Shown in pieces: positions 32,324-42,666 of a stretch of 64,000 nt of DNA. The DNA lies in assembly GCA_030247575.1 (NCBI GenBank), contig JAOTRV010000005.1:141189-205188 (forward strand). The letters are read 5' to 3'. The position numbers and the translations under genes were made by a program. Within the stretch, counting starts at the first letter, position 1, and each line of letters starts with the position of its first letter. The stretch is from Sulfuritalea sp. (lineage in GTDB: Bacteria; Pseudomonadota; Gammaproteobacteria; Burkholderiales; Rhodocyclaceae). A model generated the notes under the pieces. It had not been told where the DNA came from. It saw nothing but the letters and a program-made list of their open reading frames with translations, and searched no databases.

Positions 32324-32354
32324 GAAAAGTCGGCGCCGGCGATACGGCGCCGAC
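32324..32354 (-). terminator. Terminator of btuF formed by a dispersed-repeat copy
   Basis: GTCGGCGCC (32329-32337) and GGCGCCGAC (32346-32354) form a 9-bp perfect stem with an 8-base loop. On the minus strand TTTTC follows, giving a short-T intrinsic terminator for the convergent btuF. Most of the element is the dispersed repeat copy 32325-32349. Confidence 0.55.
32325..32349 (+). repeat. Dispersed 25-bp repeat, copy between cobO and btuF
   Basis: Matches the reference copy at 29849-29873 in 24 of 25 positions by hand count. With five extra downstream bases it closes into the hairpin noted as the btuF terminator. Confidence 0.65.
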
Positions 32355-32357
32355 AGG

Positions 32358-33227
32358 CTAACGCCTCTGCCGCGCCGCCTCCAGCTGCCCGCACAAACGC
32401 TCGGTGCCGTCGAGCAGGCGCGGCGTGTGGCGCTGGATGATCGACGGCGGAATGAAGAACAGGTTGCCGCGCGCCACCGCCGTGACTTGCGTCCAGCGCC
32501 GCCAGTCGTCCAGCCATTCGGGGCGTCCGTCGTCCATGCCGCTGGCGACGATGGCTTCGGGATTGGCCGCCAGCACGGCCTCGGCGCTGACGTTGGGGGC
32601 GAGACCGACAAGCTTGCCGAAAACGTTTTCGCCGCCGCAAAGACGAATGGCGTCGCTGATGATCTGCTTGTCGTTCACGGTGGTCAGCGGGCTTTTCCAG
32701 ACCTGGTAGAAGACGCGCACCTTCGGCCGATCGCCGTAGCGCGTCCGCAGTTGCGCCAGCCGCGTTCGGAAGCCGCGCGCCGCAAGCTCGGCGGTCGCGC
32801 CGCTGCCGGCCAGGCGCCCGTAGTGCTCGATGTTGCGCGCGATGTCCTCCATCCGGTCCGGCTGCGTCACGTAGATCGGCAGGCCCAGGCTCTTGAGCTT
32901 GTCGAGGTGGGTGCCGGCATTGCCGCTTTGCCAGGCAATGACGAGATCGGGCTTGAGCCCCGCCACCGCTTCCAGGTCGAGCTTCGAGTAGCCGCCGACG
33001 CGACGGATGGCTTTCGCCGCTTCCGGATAATCGCTGTAGTCGACGGTGCCGACGATGCGCTCGCCGGCGCCGGCGGCGAACAGGGTCTCGGTGATGTGCG
33101 GCGCCAGGCTGACGATGCGGGTCGCCGGCGCGGCGAGACGGACGGTGGCGCCGCTGTCGTCGGTGACGACGATCTCGGCATGGGCCAGGACGGCGAAGGA
33201 CCACAGCGCGGCGAGGAGACGGATCAA
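32358..33227 (-). CDS. btuF: BtuF-like corrinoid-binding periplasmic protein
   Basis: 289 residues: signal peptide (cleavage near LAHAEI), then a two-lobed type III solute-binding fold with RIVSLAPHITETLFAAGAGERIVGTVDYSDYP and LKPDLVIAWQSGN, both typical of BtuF. It delivers corrinoid to BtuCD. Its stop side faces cobO. It overlaps cobD by 4 bases. A decayed relative lies at 41969-42584. Confidence 0.93.
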   Translation of the reverse strand: MIRLLAALWSFAVLAHAEIVVTDDSGATVRLAAPATRIVSLAPHITETLFAAGAGERIVGTVDYSDYPEAAKAIRRVGGYSKLDLEAVAGLKPDLVIAWQSGNAGTHLDKLKSLGLPIYVTQPDRMEDIARNIEHYGRLAGSGATAELAARGFRTRLAQLRTRYGDRPKVRVFYQVWKSPLTTVNDKQIISDAIRLCGGENVFGKLVGLAPNVSAEAVLAANPEAIVASGMDDGRPEWLDDWRRWTQVTAVARGNLFFIPPSIIQRHTPRLLDGTERLCGQLEAARQRR

Positions 33228-34207
33228 GGGCTACTCCATTCGGCGAGGACGGCTTCGAGCCGCCGCCAATCGGCTTCAGCGGCCGGCAGGCCGAGACGCA
33301 AGGCATCCGGATGGCGAAACAGGCGTACCAAGATACCCCGCCGGGCAAGAAAGTCGTGCAGTTCGGCTGCCGCTGGCGTCGGCGCATAGCGGAACAGTCT
33401 GCCACCATCGGTGCTGGGCAAGCCATGCCGGGCCAGCAGTTCGCCGAGACGGTGGCTGGCCGCCGCAAGGCGCAGCCGCTGGGCGCTCTGCCAGAACGTG
33501 TCGGCAAGAGCCTGCCCGGCCGCCTCGCGGCTTGGATGCGCCACGGCCCACGGCCCCAGAGCCTCATGCACTTTCGCCCGGAGAGCGGGGGCAGCGCAGA
33601 GGAAACCGACGCGGGCGCCAGCAAGGCCGAAGAACTTCCCCATGGAACGCAGCACCGCAAGTCTCGGCAGTTCGGTACCGGCCAGCGCAGCGATGCCGAT
33701 GTCGGGCGTGGCGTCGGCGAAAGCTTCATCCACGACCAGCCAGTTATCGCGAGCAGCCTGCCGTTCGGCGAGCGCGCGCAGAAACTCGGGCGCGAAACCT
33801 GCGCCGGTAGGGTTGTTTGGATTGACCAGCACTATCACATCGGCTTCGGCGTCGGCGATATCGGCAATGGCGATTTCGCGTACCTCGTGACCCGCGGCGC
33901 GCCAGGCCGGCGCGTATTCGCCGTAAGTCGGCGCTGGCAGCACGGCAATGCCGGGCGCGAACAGGCGCGGCAGCCACAGAATCGCCGCTTGCGACCCGGG
34001 TAACGGAAGCGGCGCCGGGTGGCCGTAGTAGCGCGCGGCAGCGGCTTCGAGGCCATCCTCCTCCTCGGGCAGCCGCTGCCAGGCAACGGCCGATACATTC
34101 ACGGGATAGGGCCACGGTGCGATCCCTGTGGACAGATCGAGCCATCCGGCCAAGGGTAGCCTCCAGTGCAGCGCTGCATCGCGCAGGCGGCCGCCGTGCT
34201 CAAGCAT
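33224..34207 (-). CDS. cobD: CobD-type threonine-phosphate decarboxylase
   Basis: 327 residues, class I PLP aminotransferase fold: HGG at the start, LDLSTGIAPWPYP, NPNNPTGAG and the PLP-lysine region LRSMGKFFGLAGARVGF. It makes aminopropanol phosphate for the nucleotide loop of cobalamin. Named cobC in Pseudomonas nomenclature. It overlaps cbiB by 8 bases. Confidence 0.92.
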   Translation of the reverse strand: MLEHGGRLRDAALHWRLPLAGWLDLSTGIAPWPYPVNVSAVAWQRLPEEEDGLEAAAARYYGHPAPLPLPGSQAAILWLPRLFAPGIAVLPAPTYGEYAPAWRAAGHEVREIAIADIADAEADVIVLVNPNNPTGAGFAPEFLRALAERQAARDNWLVVDEAFADATPDIGIAALAGTELPRLAVLRSMGKFFGLAGARVGFLCAAPALRAKVHEALGPWAVAHPSREAAGQALADTFWQSAQRLRLAAASHRLGELLARHGLPSTDGGRLFRYAPTPAAAELHDFLARRGILVRLFRHPDALRLGLPAAEADWRRLEAVLAEWSSP

Positions 34208-35129
34208 GGAATATCAAGGCCGCGCCGCAAAGCGCCAATGCGGCCCAAAGCAAACTGCCGCGCCGCACCAGACTCAGTGCGCGCTCGATGTCGTCCGCCG
34301 CGGGCGCCGGGCCGCAACCCAGCACCGGGCGCCGTTCGATGCGACCGTGATAGACCGCAGCCCCCCCCAGACTCACGCCCAGTGCGCCGGCGCCCGCCGC
34401 CATCACGGGCCCGGCGTTGGGACTGGACCAGGTGGACGCTTGCGCACGCCAACAGCGCAGAGCCTGCAGTTTCCTACCGAGCAGGGCATAGGTCACGGCC
34501 GTCAGCCGCGCCGGGACGAAGCCCAACAGATCGTCGGCGCGGGCCGACCACCAGCCGAAGTGAATGCGACGCGCATCCTTGTGGCCCCACATCGCGTCCA
34601 GCGTGTTGGCAAAGCGAAAGGCCACGGCACCGGGGCCACCGAAAACGGCGGCCCAGAACAGGGCGCCGAAAACGGCATCGTTGCCGTTTTCCAGCGTCGT
34701 TTCGACGGCAGCGCGGGCGATGGCATCGCCATCGAGCGCCGCGGTCTCGCGCGACACCACCCAGGACAGGCTTTGCCGCGCCGCTGACAGGTCGCCTGAG
34801 GCCAGCGGCCGCGCCACGGCCAACGCGTGCTCCTCAAGGCTGCGGCCGCCGAGCGCGAACCACAGCAGCACGGCATGTCCGGCCAATGCCGCCGGCCACG
34901 GCAACGCCGACAACAGCGCGGCGAAGGTCAGCGGCAGCGGCATTACCAGCAGCAACCAGGCCAGCGCACCGCGCAGCCGGTTGCCCAGTGCATGTCCCGG
35001 CGCGCCCCGGCGCAACGCCGCTTCGAGCGCCTCCGCCGCTTTTCCGAAGCCGACCAGTGGATGCCAGCGGCGCGGCTCACCGAGCAGACGATCCAGCAAA
35101 AGGCCGAGGGGAAGACAAAACAGCAGCAT
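34200..35129 (-). CDS. cbiB: CbiB, adenosylcobinamide-phosphate synthase
   Basis: 309 residues, several membrane helices, with LDRLLGEPRRWHPLVGFGK at the N-terminus and VVSRETAALDGDAIARAAVETTLENGNDAVFGALFW, both CbiB hallmarks. It joins the aminopropanol moiety to adenosylcobyric acid at the membrane. It is divergent from cobQ with 54 bp between starts. Confidence 0.94.
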   Translation of the reverse strand: MLLFCLPLGLLLDRLLGEPRRWHPLVGFGKAAEALEAALRRGAPGHALGNRLRGALAWLLLVMPLPLTFAALLSALPWPAALAGHAVLLWFALGGRSLEEHALAVARPLASGDLSAARQSLSWVVSRETAALDGDAIARAAVETTLENGNDAVFGALFWAAVFGGPGAVAFRFANTLDAMWGHKDARRIHFGWWSARADDLLGFVPARLTAVTYALLGRKLQALRCWRAQASTWSSPNAGPVMAAGAGALGVSLGGAAVYHGRIERRPVLGCGPAPAADDIERALSLVRRGSLLWAALALCGAALIFHA

Positions 35130-35183
35130 TGGGCGGAAGCCGCGATGAGATAATCGGACGATGAAAGAAGCAGGATTCTACCG

Positions 35184-36644
<1,461 letters not shown>

Positions 36645-36650
36645 CGCCGC

Positions 36651-37208
36651 TCAGGCAGAGGGAAGCTTGAGTTCCAGCGGCAGCCCCGCGACGACAAAGG
36701 TGACGCGCTGCGCGATGCGGGCGATGGACTGATTGAGACGACCGGCATCGTCGACATACAGGCGCGTCGCGGCGCCCAGCGGCACGATGCCGAGGCCGAC
36801 TTCATTGCTGACCAGAATCACGCGCCCGGGAAGCTGCGGCAGGCAATCAAGCAGCGCGGAGGTTTCGAAAGCCAGCAGCGGGCAATTCACGTCTTCGCCG
36901 GCGTCGGCCTGGCGCGCGGCGTTGCCGGCACAAAGCAGGTTGGTCAGCCACAGGGTCAGGCATTCGACCAGAAGGCAGCGGCCGACTGCGGCATGGTCGA
37001 CCAGCGCTGCAGCGAGATGCAGCGGCTCTTCGACCAATTCCCAGTGTGCCGCGCGGCGCGCCTGGTGGTGGGCTATGCGCCGCGCCATTTCCGCGTCGCC
37101 GGCCTGCGCCGTGGCGATATAGGTGACGGCGAGGCCGGATTCGGCCGCGCGCTGTTCCGCGAGTGCGCTCTTGCCCGAACGGGCGCCGCCGAGAATGAGC
37201 TCGATCAT
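36651..37208 (-). CDS. cobU: CobU/CobP, cobinamide kinase and guanylyltransferase
   Basis: 185 residues: P-loop GGARSGKSALAE (about 6-17), the guanylyl-accepting histidine region MARRIAHHQARR, and VLVSNEVGLGIVP. It phosphorylates adenosylcobinamide and transfers GMP to it. ATG 37208 is 13 bp downstream of the small HTH gene, so the two form an operon. It converges on cobQ. Confidence 0.94.
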   Translation of the reverse strand: MIELILGGARSGKSALAEQRAAESGLAVTYIATAQAGDAEMARRIAHHQARRAAHWELVEEPLHLAAALVDHAAVGRCLLVECLTLWLTNLLCAGNAARQADAGEDVNCPLLAFETSALLDCLPQLPGRVILVSNEVGLGIVPLGAATRLYVDDAGRLNQSIARIAQRVTFVVAGLPLELKLPSA

Positions 37209-37221
37209 GGGGGGTCGCCGC

Positions 37222-37599
37222 TCAGGCCACCGCCACCCGGTCATCGAAACGGCAGACGTCGATATTCACCGTCAGCCGGTGGATCGCGACTTCCGGCACC
37301 TTGGCTTTGCCGGTGCCGGGTTTCAGTCGCACGAAGCCGCCGGCGACCAGCCGGCCCAGGGTGCGGCTGACGTTCGATTCGGCGCGGCCGACCAGTCGCG
37401 CTAGGTCGGCAACCGATGCCGGCTTGCTGTTCTCGATCACGGCGAGCAGTTGCCGGTTGTCCGGGGTCAGCAGACGCATTACCGCGTCGACGGAATCGAA
37501 TGACATCTGCGCGGCATCGGCGGGAGCCTGGCGTTTGCCCTTGGCGACGGCCAGCATGTCCGCCTTGAGTTGTTTCATCGACTGAATCCTGAGTCCCAT
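37222..37599 (-). CDS. Winged-helix HTH regulator, HVO_A0114/MarR-like
   Basis: 125 residues. A winged helix (TPDNRQLLAVIENSKPASVADLARLVGRAESNVSRTLGRLVAGGFVRLKPG, about 45-95, given here in outline) resembles the HVO_A0114-type DNA-binding proteins that also occur as antitoxins. AGGAGGA lies 7 bases before ATG 37599. Upstream are a 10/11 inverted repeat (37701-37729) and a long palindrome, candidate operators. It precedes cobU by 13 bp, so it may regulate B12 genes or be a remnant of a toxin-antitoxin pair. Confidence 0.78.
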   Translation of the reverse strand: MGLRIQSMKQLKADMLAVAKGKRQAPADAAQMSFDSVDAVMRLLTPDNRQLLAVIENSKPASVADLARLVGRAESNVSRTLGRLVAGGFVRLKPGTGKAKVPEVAIHRLTVNIDVCRFDDRVAVA

Positions 37600-37601
37600 G
37601 T

Positions 37602-37691
37602 TCAATCCTCCTGATCGTCCACAATTTCGAAGGCCACGCCCTGCTCGTTGCCATCGCAGGCCACCAGGAGTTCCAGTGCGTATTCCGGCAA
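37602..37691 (-). CDS. Possible 29-residue leader peptide
   Basis: A short frame from TTG at 37691 reads LPEYALELLVACDGNEQGV and ends 3 bp before the HTH gene start. There is no clear ribosome site for it. The HTH gene's ribosome site lies inside its last codons, which would couple the two. It could also be a remnant of a toxin gene or chance. Confidence 0.25.
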   Translation of the reverse strand: MPEYALELLVACDGNEQGVAFEIVDDQED

Positions 37692-37700
37692 TTCTATCGA

Positions 37701-37729
37701 CGCATCCTATCATTGCGCGATATGATGCG
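37701..37729. promoter_or_regulatory. Operator-like inverted repeat
   Basis: CGCATCCTATC (37701-37711) and GATATGATGCG (37719-37729) are inverted repeats matching in 10 of 11 positions with a 7-base centre. It lies about 100 bp upstream of the HTH gene, a good place for autoregulation. Confidence 0.5.
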
Positions 37730-37736
37730 CAACGAG

Positions 37737-37769
37737 CGCCGATTCGTCGGCTGAGCCGACGAATCGGCG
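37737..37769. repeat. 33-bp perfect palindrome
   Basis: Two 16-base arms (37737-37752 and 37754-37769) are exact inverted repeats around a single G. The left arm begins CGCCGATTCGTCGGCT. No T-run follows on either strand. It lies between the HTH gene and the cobT riboswitch promoter. Confidence 0.8.
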
Positions 37770-37777
37770 ACGGATGA

Positions 37778-37806
37778 TTGCAGACTCGCCCGCGAGACCG
37801 CATAAT
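37778..37806 (+). promoter_or_regulatory. Sigma-70-type promoter of the cobT unit
   Basis: TTGCAG and CATAAT are separated by exactly 17 bases, and the second cobalamin riboswitch begins about 12 bp downstream. Confidence 0.65.
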
Positions 37807-37818
37807 TCGCCCCGATTC

Positions 37819-37996
37819 GGTGGAGGCGCATTCGGCAACACGGCCTCCAGGGAACACGGTGCGGGGCAACCCAATTCCGTGGCGGGCCCGCCGCTGTAAC
37901 CGGGGACAACGCTTGCACGAAGCCACTGGGCGCATTTGAGTCAATGCCCGGGAAGGCGCAGGCGAAGGACGATCCGGAAGCCAGAAGACCGACCGA
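37819..37996 (+). ncRNA. Cobalamin riboswitch upstream of cobT
   Basis: Conserved B12 riboswitch elements in order: GGTGCGGGGCAACCCAATTC, GCGGGCCCGCCGCTGTAACCGGGG, GCCACTGGG with CCCGGGAAGGC, and the B12 box AGCCAGAAGACCGACC (37979-37994). It precedes cobT by about 90 bp. Downstream, CAAGCCCGTGGCGTGGGCTTTG (38008-38029) contains GCCC/GGGC arms followed by T-rich sequence and could be the terminator arm. Confidence 0.9.
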
Positions 37997-38085
37997 TGAT
38001 TTTCTACAAGCCCGTGGCGTGGGCTTTGTTTCGCGTTTGGACGCGCGGAACAAGGCCGTGCCGCTTGTGAAAGAGGATGAATCGG

Positions 38086-39171
38086 ATGCATTCCCCCGCA
38101 ACAGTTCCCTGCTTTGAAATTTTCCCGCTGGACCGCGGCATGGCTGTCGACTTGCAGCGCAAGATCGACCAGAAAACCAAACCGCTGGGCGCGCTCGGCC
38201 GCCTCGAAACTCTCGCCCTGCAGCTCGGCCTGATCCAGCAAAGCCTGGCGCCGCGCATCGCCAATCCGCACGTGCTGGTTTGCGCCGGCGACCACGGCGC
38301 GGCGAAGGCCGGCGTTTCGGCCTTTCCGCAGGAAGTCACCTGGCAGATGGTGGAGAACTTCCTCGCCGGCGGCGCGGCGATCAACGTGCTGGCGAAGCAG
38401 GCCGGCATGACGCTGGTGGTGGCCGACGCCGGCGTGGCGCACGAGTTCGGCGCACGCGATAACCTCGTTGATGCAAAAGTAGGCGCTGGCGGTACGGCAA
38501 ACTATCTCGACGGCGCGGCGATGAGCGAAGCCGAATGCGCCACGGCGATGGCCAATGGCGCGACGCTGGCGCGCGAATTCGCCGCCGCCGGCTGCAACGT
38601 GCTCGGCTTTGGCGAAATGGGCATCGGCAACACGGCCTCGGCCTCGCTGCTCACCCACTGCATCACCGGCCTGCCGCTGGCGGACTGCGTCGGGCGCGGC
38701 ACCGGGCTCGACGATGCCGGGCTGGAACGCAAGCGCGCGCTGCTGGCGCAGGCCCTGGCCGCCTGGACGGAACAGCCCGCGCCGCGTGCCGCGTCGGGCG
38801 AAGACGCGCTGCGCGTGCTGGCCCGCTTCGGCGGGTTTGAAATTGCGATGCTGGCCGGCGCGATGCTGGCCGCCGCCGAGGCGCGCATGACGCTGCTGAT
38901 CGACGGCTTCATCGTCACCAGCGCGCTGCTGGTGGCGGCGCAGGTCTCGCCGGCGATCCTCGATTACTGCGTGTATGCGCACTGCTCGAACGAAGCCGGC
39001 CACCGCCGCCAGCTCGACTGGCTCAAGGGCCGGCCGCTGCTCGACCTCGGCCTGCGCCTGGGCGAAGGCACCGGCGCGGCGCTCGCGCTGCCGCTCTTGA
39101 AATCCGCCTGCGCCTTCATGAAGGAAATGGCGAGTTTCGAATCGGCCGGCGTCAGCGAGCAGACCGGATGA
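38086..39171 (+). CDS. cobT: CobT, nicotinate-nucleotide:DMB phosphoribosyltransferase
   Basis: 361 residues. Catalytic and binding segments: [46 protein letters not shown] and the C-terminal [15 protein letters not shown]. It activates the lower ligand as alpha-ribazole phosphate. The AGAGG ribosome site fits ATG 38086 (9 bases) better than 38077. The KVGAGGTAN segment lies on a copy of the dispersed repeat (38475-38499). Confidence 0.95.
   Translation: MHSPATVPCFEIFPLDRGMAVDLQRKIDQKTKPLGALGRLETLALQLGLIQQSLAPRIANPHVLVCAGDHGAAKAGVSAFPQEVTWQMVENFLAGGAAINVLAKQAGMTLVVADAGVAHEFGARDNLVDAKVGAGGTANYLDGAAMSEAECATAMANGATLAREFAAAGCNVLGFGEMGIGNTASASLLTHCITGLPLADCVGRGTGLDDAGLERKRALLAQALAAWTEQPAPRAASGEDALRVLARFGGFEIAMLAGAMLAAAEARMTLLIDGFIVTSALLVAAQVSPAILDYCVYAHCSNEAGHRRQLDWLKGRPLLDLGLRLGEGTGAALALPLLKSACAFMKEMASFESAGVSEQTG
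38475..38499 (+). repeat. Dispersed 25-bp repeat, copy inside cobT
   Basis: Matches the reference copy in 22 of 25 positions by hand count and encodes KVGAGGTA in frame. The NosF C-terminus has RVDAGGTA from its own copy in the same frame. Confidence 0.5.
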
Positions 39172-39935
39172 AGCGTGAGCTGGAATATTTCTTCGCCGCG
39201 CTGCGCTTCTTCACGCGCCTGCCGGTGCCGCGCTGGGTCGGCCACACGCAGGACCAGCTCGACCACGCGGCGCGCTACTTTCCGCTGATCGGCATCCTCA
39301 TCGGCGCGATCGGCGCCGGCGTGACGGAGCTGACGGCGCTGGCGCTGCCGATCGGCGTGGCGGTGCTGCTCGGCATGGCAGCGACGATCCTCGCCACCGG
39401 CGCCTTCCACGAGGACGGCTTCGCCGATTCCTGCGACGGCTTCGGCGGCGGCTGGGACAAGGCGCAGGTGCTGGCGATCATGAAGGATTCGCGCGTCGGC
39501 AGCTACGCCACGATCGGCATCGGCCTGATGCTGCTGGCGAAGTGGAACACGCTGGTCGAACTCGACGCGGCCTTCGCGCCGCCTTTCCTTGCCATCGCGC
39601 TGATTGCGGGACACGCGGTGTCGCGCCTGGCGTCGACGCTGCTGATCTTTTTCCTTGAGTATGCGCGCGACGACGACAGCTCGAAGTCGAAGCCGCTGGC
39701 GCAGCGCATGGCGGGCGGCGAACTGGCCATCGCCGCGACGATCGGCCTCGCGCCCTGCCTGCTGCTGCCGCCCATTGATGCACTGGTGGCGCTGGCCGCC
39801 GTGGTGTTGACGACGCTGCTCGCCGCGCGCTATTTCGTGCGCCGCATCGGCGGCTATACCGGCGACTGCCTCGGCGCCGTGCAGCAGGTGTGCGAGCTGG
39901 CCTTCTACCTGGGGCTGCTGTGCAGCTTTACCTGA
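39168..39935 (+). CDS. cobS: CobS, adenosylcobinamide-GDP ribazoletransferase
   Basis: 255 residues, integral membrane, with [10 protein letters not shown] at the N-terminus and [37 protein letters not shown] (outline), the Mg-binding signature of CobS. It joins alpha-ribazole phosphate to adenosylcobinamide-GDP. It overlaps cobT by 4 bases and the phosphatase gene by 16. Confidence 0.94.
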   Translation: MKRELEYFFAALRFFTRLPVPRWVGHTQDQLDHAARYFPLIGILIGAIGAGVTELTALALPIGVAVLLGMAATILATGAFHEDGFADSCDGFGGGWDKAQVLAIMKDSRVGSYATIGIGLMLLAKWNTLVELDAAFAPPFLAIALIAGHAVSRLASTLLIFFLEYARDDDSSKSKPLAQRMAGGELAIAATIGLAPCLLLPPIDALVALAAVVLTTLLAARYFVRRIGGYTGDCLGAVQQVCELAFYLGLLCSFT

Positions 39936-40447
39936 TCCGCCACCCGACGCCGCAAGTCGCCGCCGGCATCTGCTACGGCCGCACCGACCTGGAATTGGCG
40001 GAGGACGTTGCGGCCGCTGCGGCCCGCATCAGAACGCAGCTGCCGCCGCATCTTCCCGTCTACACCAGCCCGCTGCAGCGCTGCAGGCAACTGGCGGATG
40101 CCCTGCACTCCGCCCCACGCAGCGATTCACGGCTGCGGGAGATGAATTTCGGCACCTGGGAGATGAGCCCCTGGGCCCGAATCCAGATCGAAGCGCTGGA
40201 TGGCTGGGCTGCCGATCCGCTGGGCTATGCGCCGCCAGAGGGCGAATCCGTCGCCCAATTGCGGGACCGGGTAAATGGGTTTCTGGCACAAATGCAAAGC
40301 GAAGGCCTGCAGCGCGCCGCACTCGTAACCCACGCCGGGGTGATGAAGATAATCGTCGGCCAAGCGCGAGCAATGCCCGCGGCGCAGTGGATGGCACTCA
40401 GGTTCGAGTATGAGAGCGTGGTGCGCGTCGACCTCGAAATCCCGTAA
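39920..40447 (+). CDS. cobC: CobC-type alpha-ribazole phosphatase
   Basis: 175 residues of the histidine phosphatase family: catalytic LIRHPTP at the start, EMNFGTWE, and THAGVMK. It removes the last phosphate in cobalamin assembly. GTG 39920, inside the cobS end, is chosen because it places the catalytic RHP motif at the expected distance from the N-terminus. Confidence 0.9.
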   Translation: MQLYLIRHPTPQVAAGICYGRTDLELAEDVAAAAARIRTQLPPHLPVYTSPLQRCRQLADALHSAPRSDSRLREMNFGTWEMSPWARIQIEALDGWAADPLGYAPPEGESVAQLRDRVNGFLAQMQSEGLQRAALVTHAGVMKIIVGQARAMPAAQWMALRFEYESVVRVDLEIP

Positions 40448-40682
40448 GCGGAGTCCAGGCCGGGAATTGGAACGATCGGCCGCGCCTGCGGAATGGCTGC
40501 CGCCGCGACCGTCGCCGCGGCAGGGATCATATTCCGCTGACGTCCGCCCCGTCTTTCGATAGAGTAGCGGGTATCGGTTCGCCGACAGCAACCAGATGCA
40601 GCTCCGGCCCGATCACGAACGATGTAGTCGAGGCAGGCAAATACCGCCCCCCGTTGCCGAACAGAAACCCAGGAAAACAGCG

Positions 40683-41105
40683 ATGGCTACCAAGCATGCA
40701 ACCCTAAGCGAGAAAGACCTGCTGGCGATGCCCGGCAGTGCCTACATGAACGCGCAGCAACTCGGGTTCTTTCGCGATCTGCTGCGCAAGCAGCGCCAGG
40801 ACCTGCTCGACAACGCCAACATGACCATCGATCATCTGCGCGATGGCGAGGCGGAAGCCGACCCCAACGACCGCGCCACCATCGAAGAGGAGAACTCCAT
40901 CGAACTGCGCATCCGCGATCGCGAGCGCAAGATGCTGCCGCGGGTCGAAGCCGCCCTGGCGCGAATCGACAGCGGAAAGTTCGGCTTCTGCGAGGAAACC
41001 GGCGAGCCGATCGGCCTGCGCCGGCTGCTGGCGCGCCCGACCACGGTGTATTCCATCGAAGCGCAGGAACGCCACGAATCCCGCCAGCGCATACAGGGCA
41101 AATAA
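40683..41105 (+). CDS. dksA: DksA-family protein with an atypical zinc finger
   Basis: 140 residues: coiled coil with the tip motif (EADPNDRATIEEENSIELRIRDRE) and a C-terminal finger CEETGEPIGLRRLLARPTTVYSIEAQERHE that keeps only one of the four zinc cysteines of classic DksA. Such cysteine-poor forms occur in proteobacteria and may act with less or no zinc. DksA tunes RNA polymerase with ppGpp. AGGAAA lies 8 bases upstream of the ATG. The preceding 235 bp hold a 7-bp stem (40497-40523) and nothing else clear. Confidence 0.9.
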   Translation: MATKHATLSEKDLLAMPGSAYMNAQQLGFFRDLLRKQRQDLLDNANMTIDHLRDGEAEADPNDRATIEEENSIELRIRDRERKMLPRVEAALARIDSGKFGFCEETGEPIGLRRLLARPTTVYSIEAQERHESRQRIQGK

Positions 41106-41136
41106 TCACTCACGCCTTGCACTGAATGGAGATGCC

Positions 41137-41850
41137 ATGGTCGCCGCGAGCGCTCCCAAACGCAAGACGCCGCTGAAGAAGCGGGCGCCGGCCAGGCCGG
41201 CGCCGAAGCCGGCAAGACCCGGACAGGCCGAGTCCGGCCTCGTCGACCAGATGCGCAGCATGGCCGGCAAGGTGCTCGACATGGGCGCCGCCACGGTCGG
41301 CGCCACGGCGACCCTGCAGACCGCCACCCAGATCGCCCGCGCGCTCGGCCGCGGCAAGCCGATGGAAGCGGCGGCCGACGTGCTCAAGGCCGTGCTGCCG
41401 GGTCTGTCCGAACCCGACGTCTGGGCCAAGACCGGCGCCGCGCTGCGCCGCATGCGCAAGGCCGCCGGCCTGACCATCACCGAAGTCGGCACGGCGATCA
41501 ACCTCAGGGACCCGTCGCTGATCGAAGCCTGGGAAAAGGGCCGCATCGCGGTGCCCTTCGAAATCGTCCTGCGCCTGGCCGCCGTGCTGGGCCGCAACGA
41601 CCCGATCGGCTTCGTCATGAAGTTCACCCGCAGTTCCAACCCGGATCTGTGGCGCAGCCTCGAAGGGCTGGGCGTCGGCAAGCTGCTGATCCAGTCGGCG
41701 CGCGAACGCGAGTTCGCCAACATCTACCGCGCCGACGACGAGGCGCGCACGTTGACCGACCGGGAATTCGCCGCGGTGCTGAGCTTCACCCGCGCCGCCT
41801 TCGAGATGGCGATGGCATTCCGCGGACGCGGCCCGAAACGCGACGGCTGA
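41137..41850 (+). CDS. XRE-type HTH protein with a basic N-terminus
   Basis: 237 residues. An Ala/Lys/Pro-rich basic N-terminus (SAPKRKTPLKKRAPARPAPK), a short helical part (residues about 30-95), a Cro/C1-type HTH (LRRMRKAAGLTITEVGTAINLRDPSLIEAWEKG, outline, about 110-145) and a helical C-terminus. GGAG precedes ATG 41137. It follows dksA by 31 bp. The basic stretch is like the tails of the granule proteins farther right, so a PHA or nucleoid-linked regulator is possible. Targets unknown. Confidence 0.75.
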   Translation: MVAASAPKRKTPLKKRAPARPAPKPARPGQAESGLVDQMRSMAGKVLDMGAATVGATATLQTATQIARALGRGKPMEAAADVLKAVLPGLSEPDVWAKTGAALRRMRKAAGLTITEVGTAINLRDPSLIEAWEKGRIAVPFEIVLRLAAVLGRNDPIGFVMKFTRSSNPDLWRSLEGLGVGKLLIQSAREREFANIYRADDEARTLTDREFAAVLSFTRAAFEMAMAFRGRGPKRDG

Positions 41851-41968
41851 AGCGCCGCCGGCTGCATCGCTGCCGAACGCGGCAGCCGGCGGCGGAACCG
41901 AAACCGCTATCCCCTCGCCGTGTCACCGGCGTCTACTCTTCGATTCCGGCACACGGCTTGCCGCGCGT

Positions 41969-42584
41969 TCATTTCCGTTCCTTCCCTCGGACGCCGCCGG
42001 GCCCGGTCGATTCGAGCGGCATCGCTTGCCTGCCGCGCTTGGCGCGCACCGCTTCGACGCTGACGGTCGGCGCCAGGCCCTGCAGTTGCGCGCACACATT
42101 GCGCCCGCCGCAAAGCCGGATCGCGTCGCTGATGATCTGCTTGCTGTTGATGGTCATCAGGGGCTGCTTCCATATCTGGTAGAACACCTTGACGGGCGGC
42201 CGCCGGCTCTTGCGCGCCGCCAGTCCGGTGCAGCGCCGGCGAAATGCGGCGGCCGCCGCGTTGGCTGCCGCTTCGGTGCCGGCCAGCCGGCCGATGCGTT
42301 CCATTTCGCCGGCGATGTCTTCGATGCGGCCCGGCTCGGACAGGTGCACCTGCAGGTCCATCGCCCGCAAGCGGGCCACCGCGGCCGGAGCGTTGCCGCT
42401 CTGCCAGCCCATGACCAGATCGGGCTTTAGGACGACGATGCCTTCGAGATCGCGGTTGGCATGGTCGCCGACCCTGGGCAGCGCCCTTGCCGCCGGCGTC
42501 GGTGACGACGATATCGGCGCACGCCGATAAACGCGCCAGAAGGACAACGGCAAATTGCAGCAGCGGAGGCAACTGCGAGCGCAT
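41969..42584 (-). pseudogene. Decayed btuF paralogue
   Basis: The N-terminus (MRSQLPPLLQFAVVLLARLSACADIVVTDAGG) is in one frame and the rest (VGDHANRDLEGIVVLKPDLVMGWQSGNAP... IWKQPLMTINSKQIISDAIRLCGG) in another, with about 45 residues of the first lobe missing at the junction. The C-terminal lobe stops early in GGVRGKERK. Comparable segments in the intact BtuF at 32358-33227 (LKPDLVIAWQSGNA, DKQIISDAIRLCGG) show the relationship. A repeat copy lies just past the 3' end (41916-41940). Confidence 0.8.
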
Positions 42585-42666
42585 GGGATAATCGGCCGGT
42601 GACAGACACCGCAATCCAACGACGGGCGGTCGCCAACCCGCGCCCGCGCCGACGGCCCTTACTCCC

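Noticed and set aside
33028-33052. Partial match to the dispersed repeat in btuF
   Set aside because: It codes the family-conserved VGTVDYSDY, so no insertion needs to be assumed.
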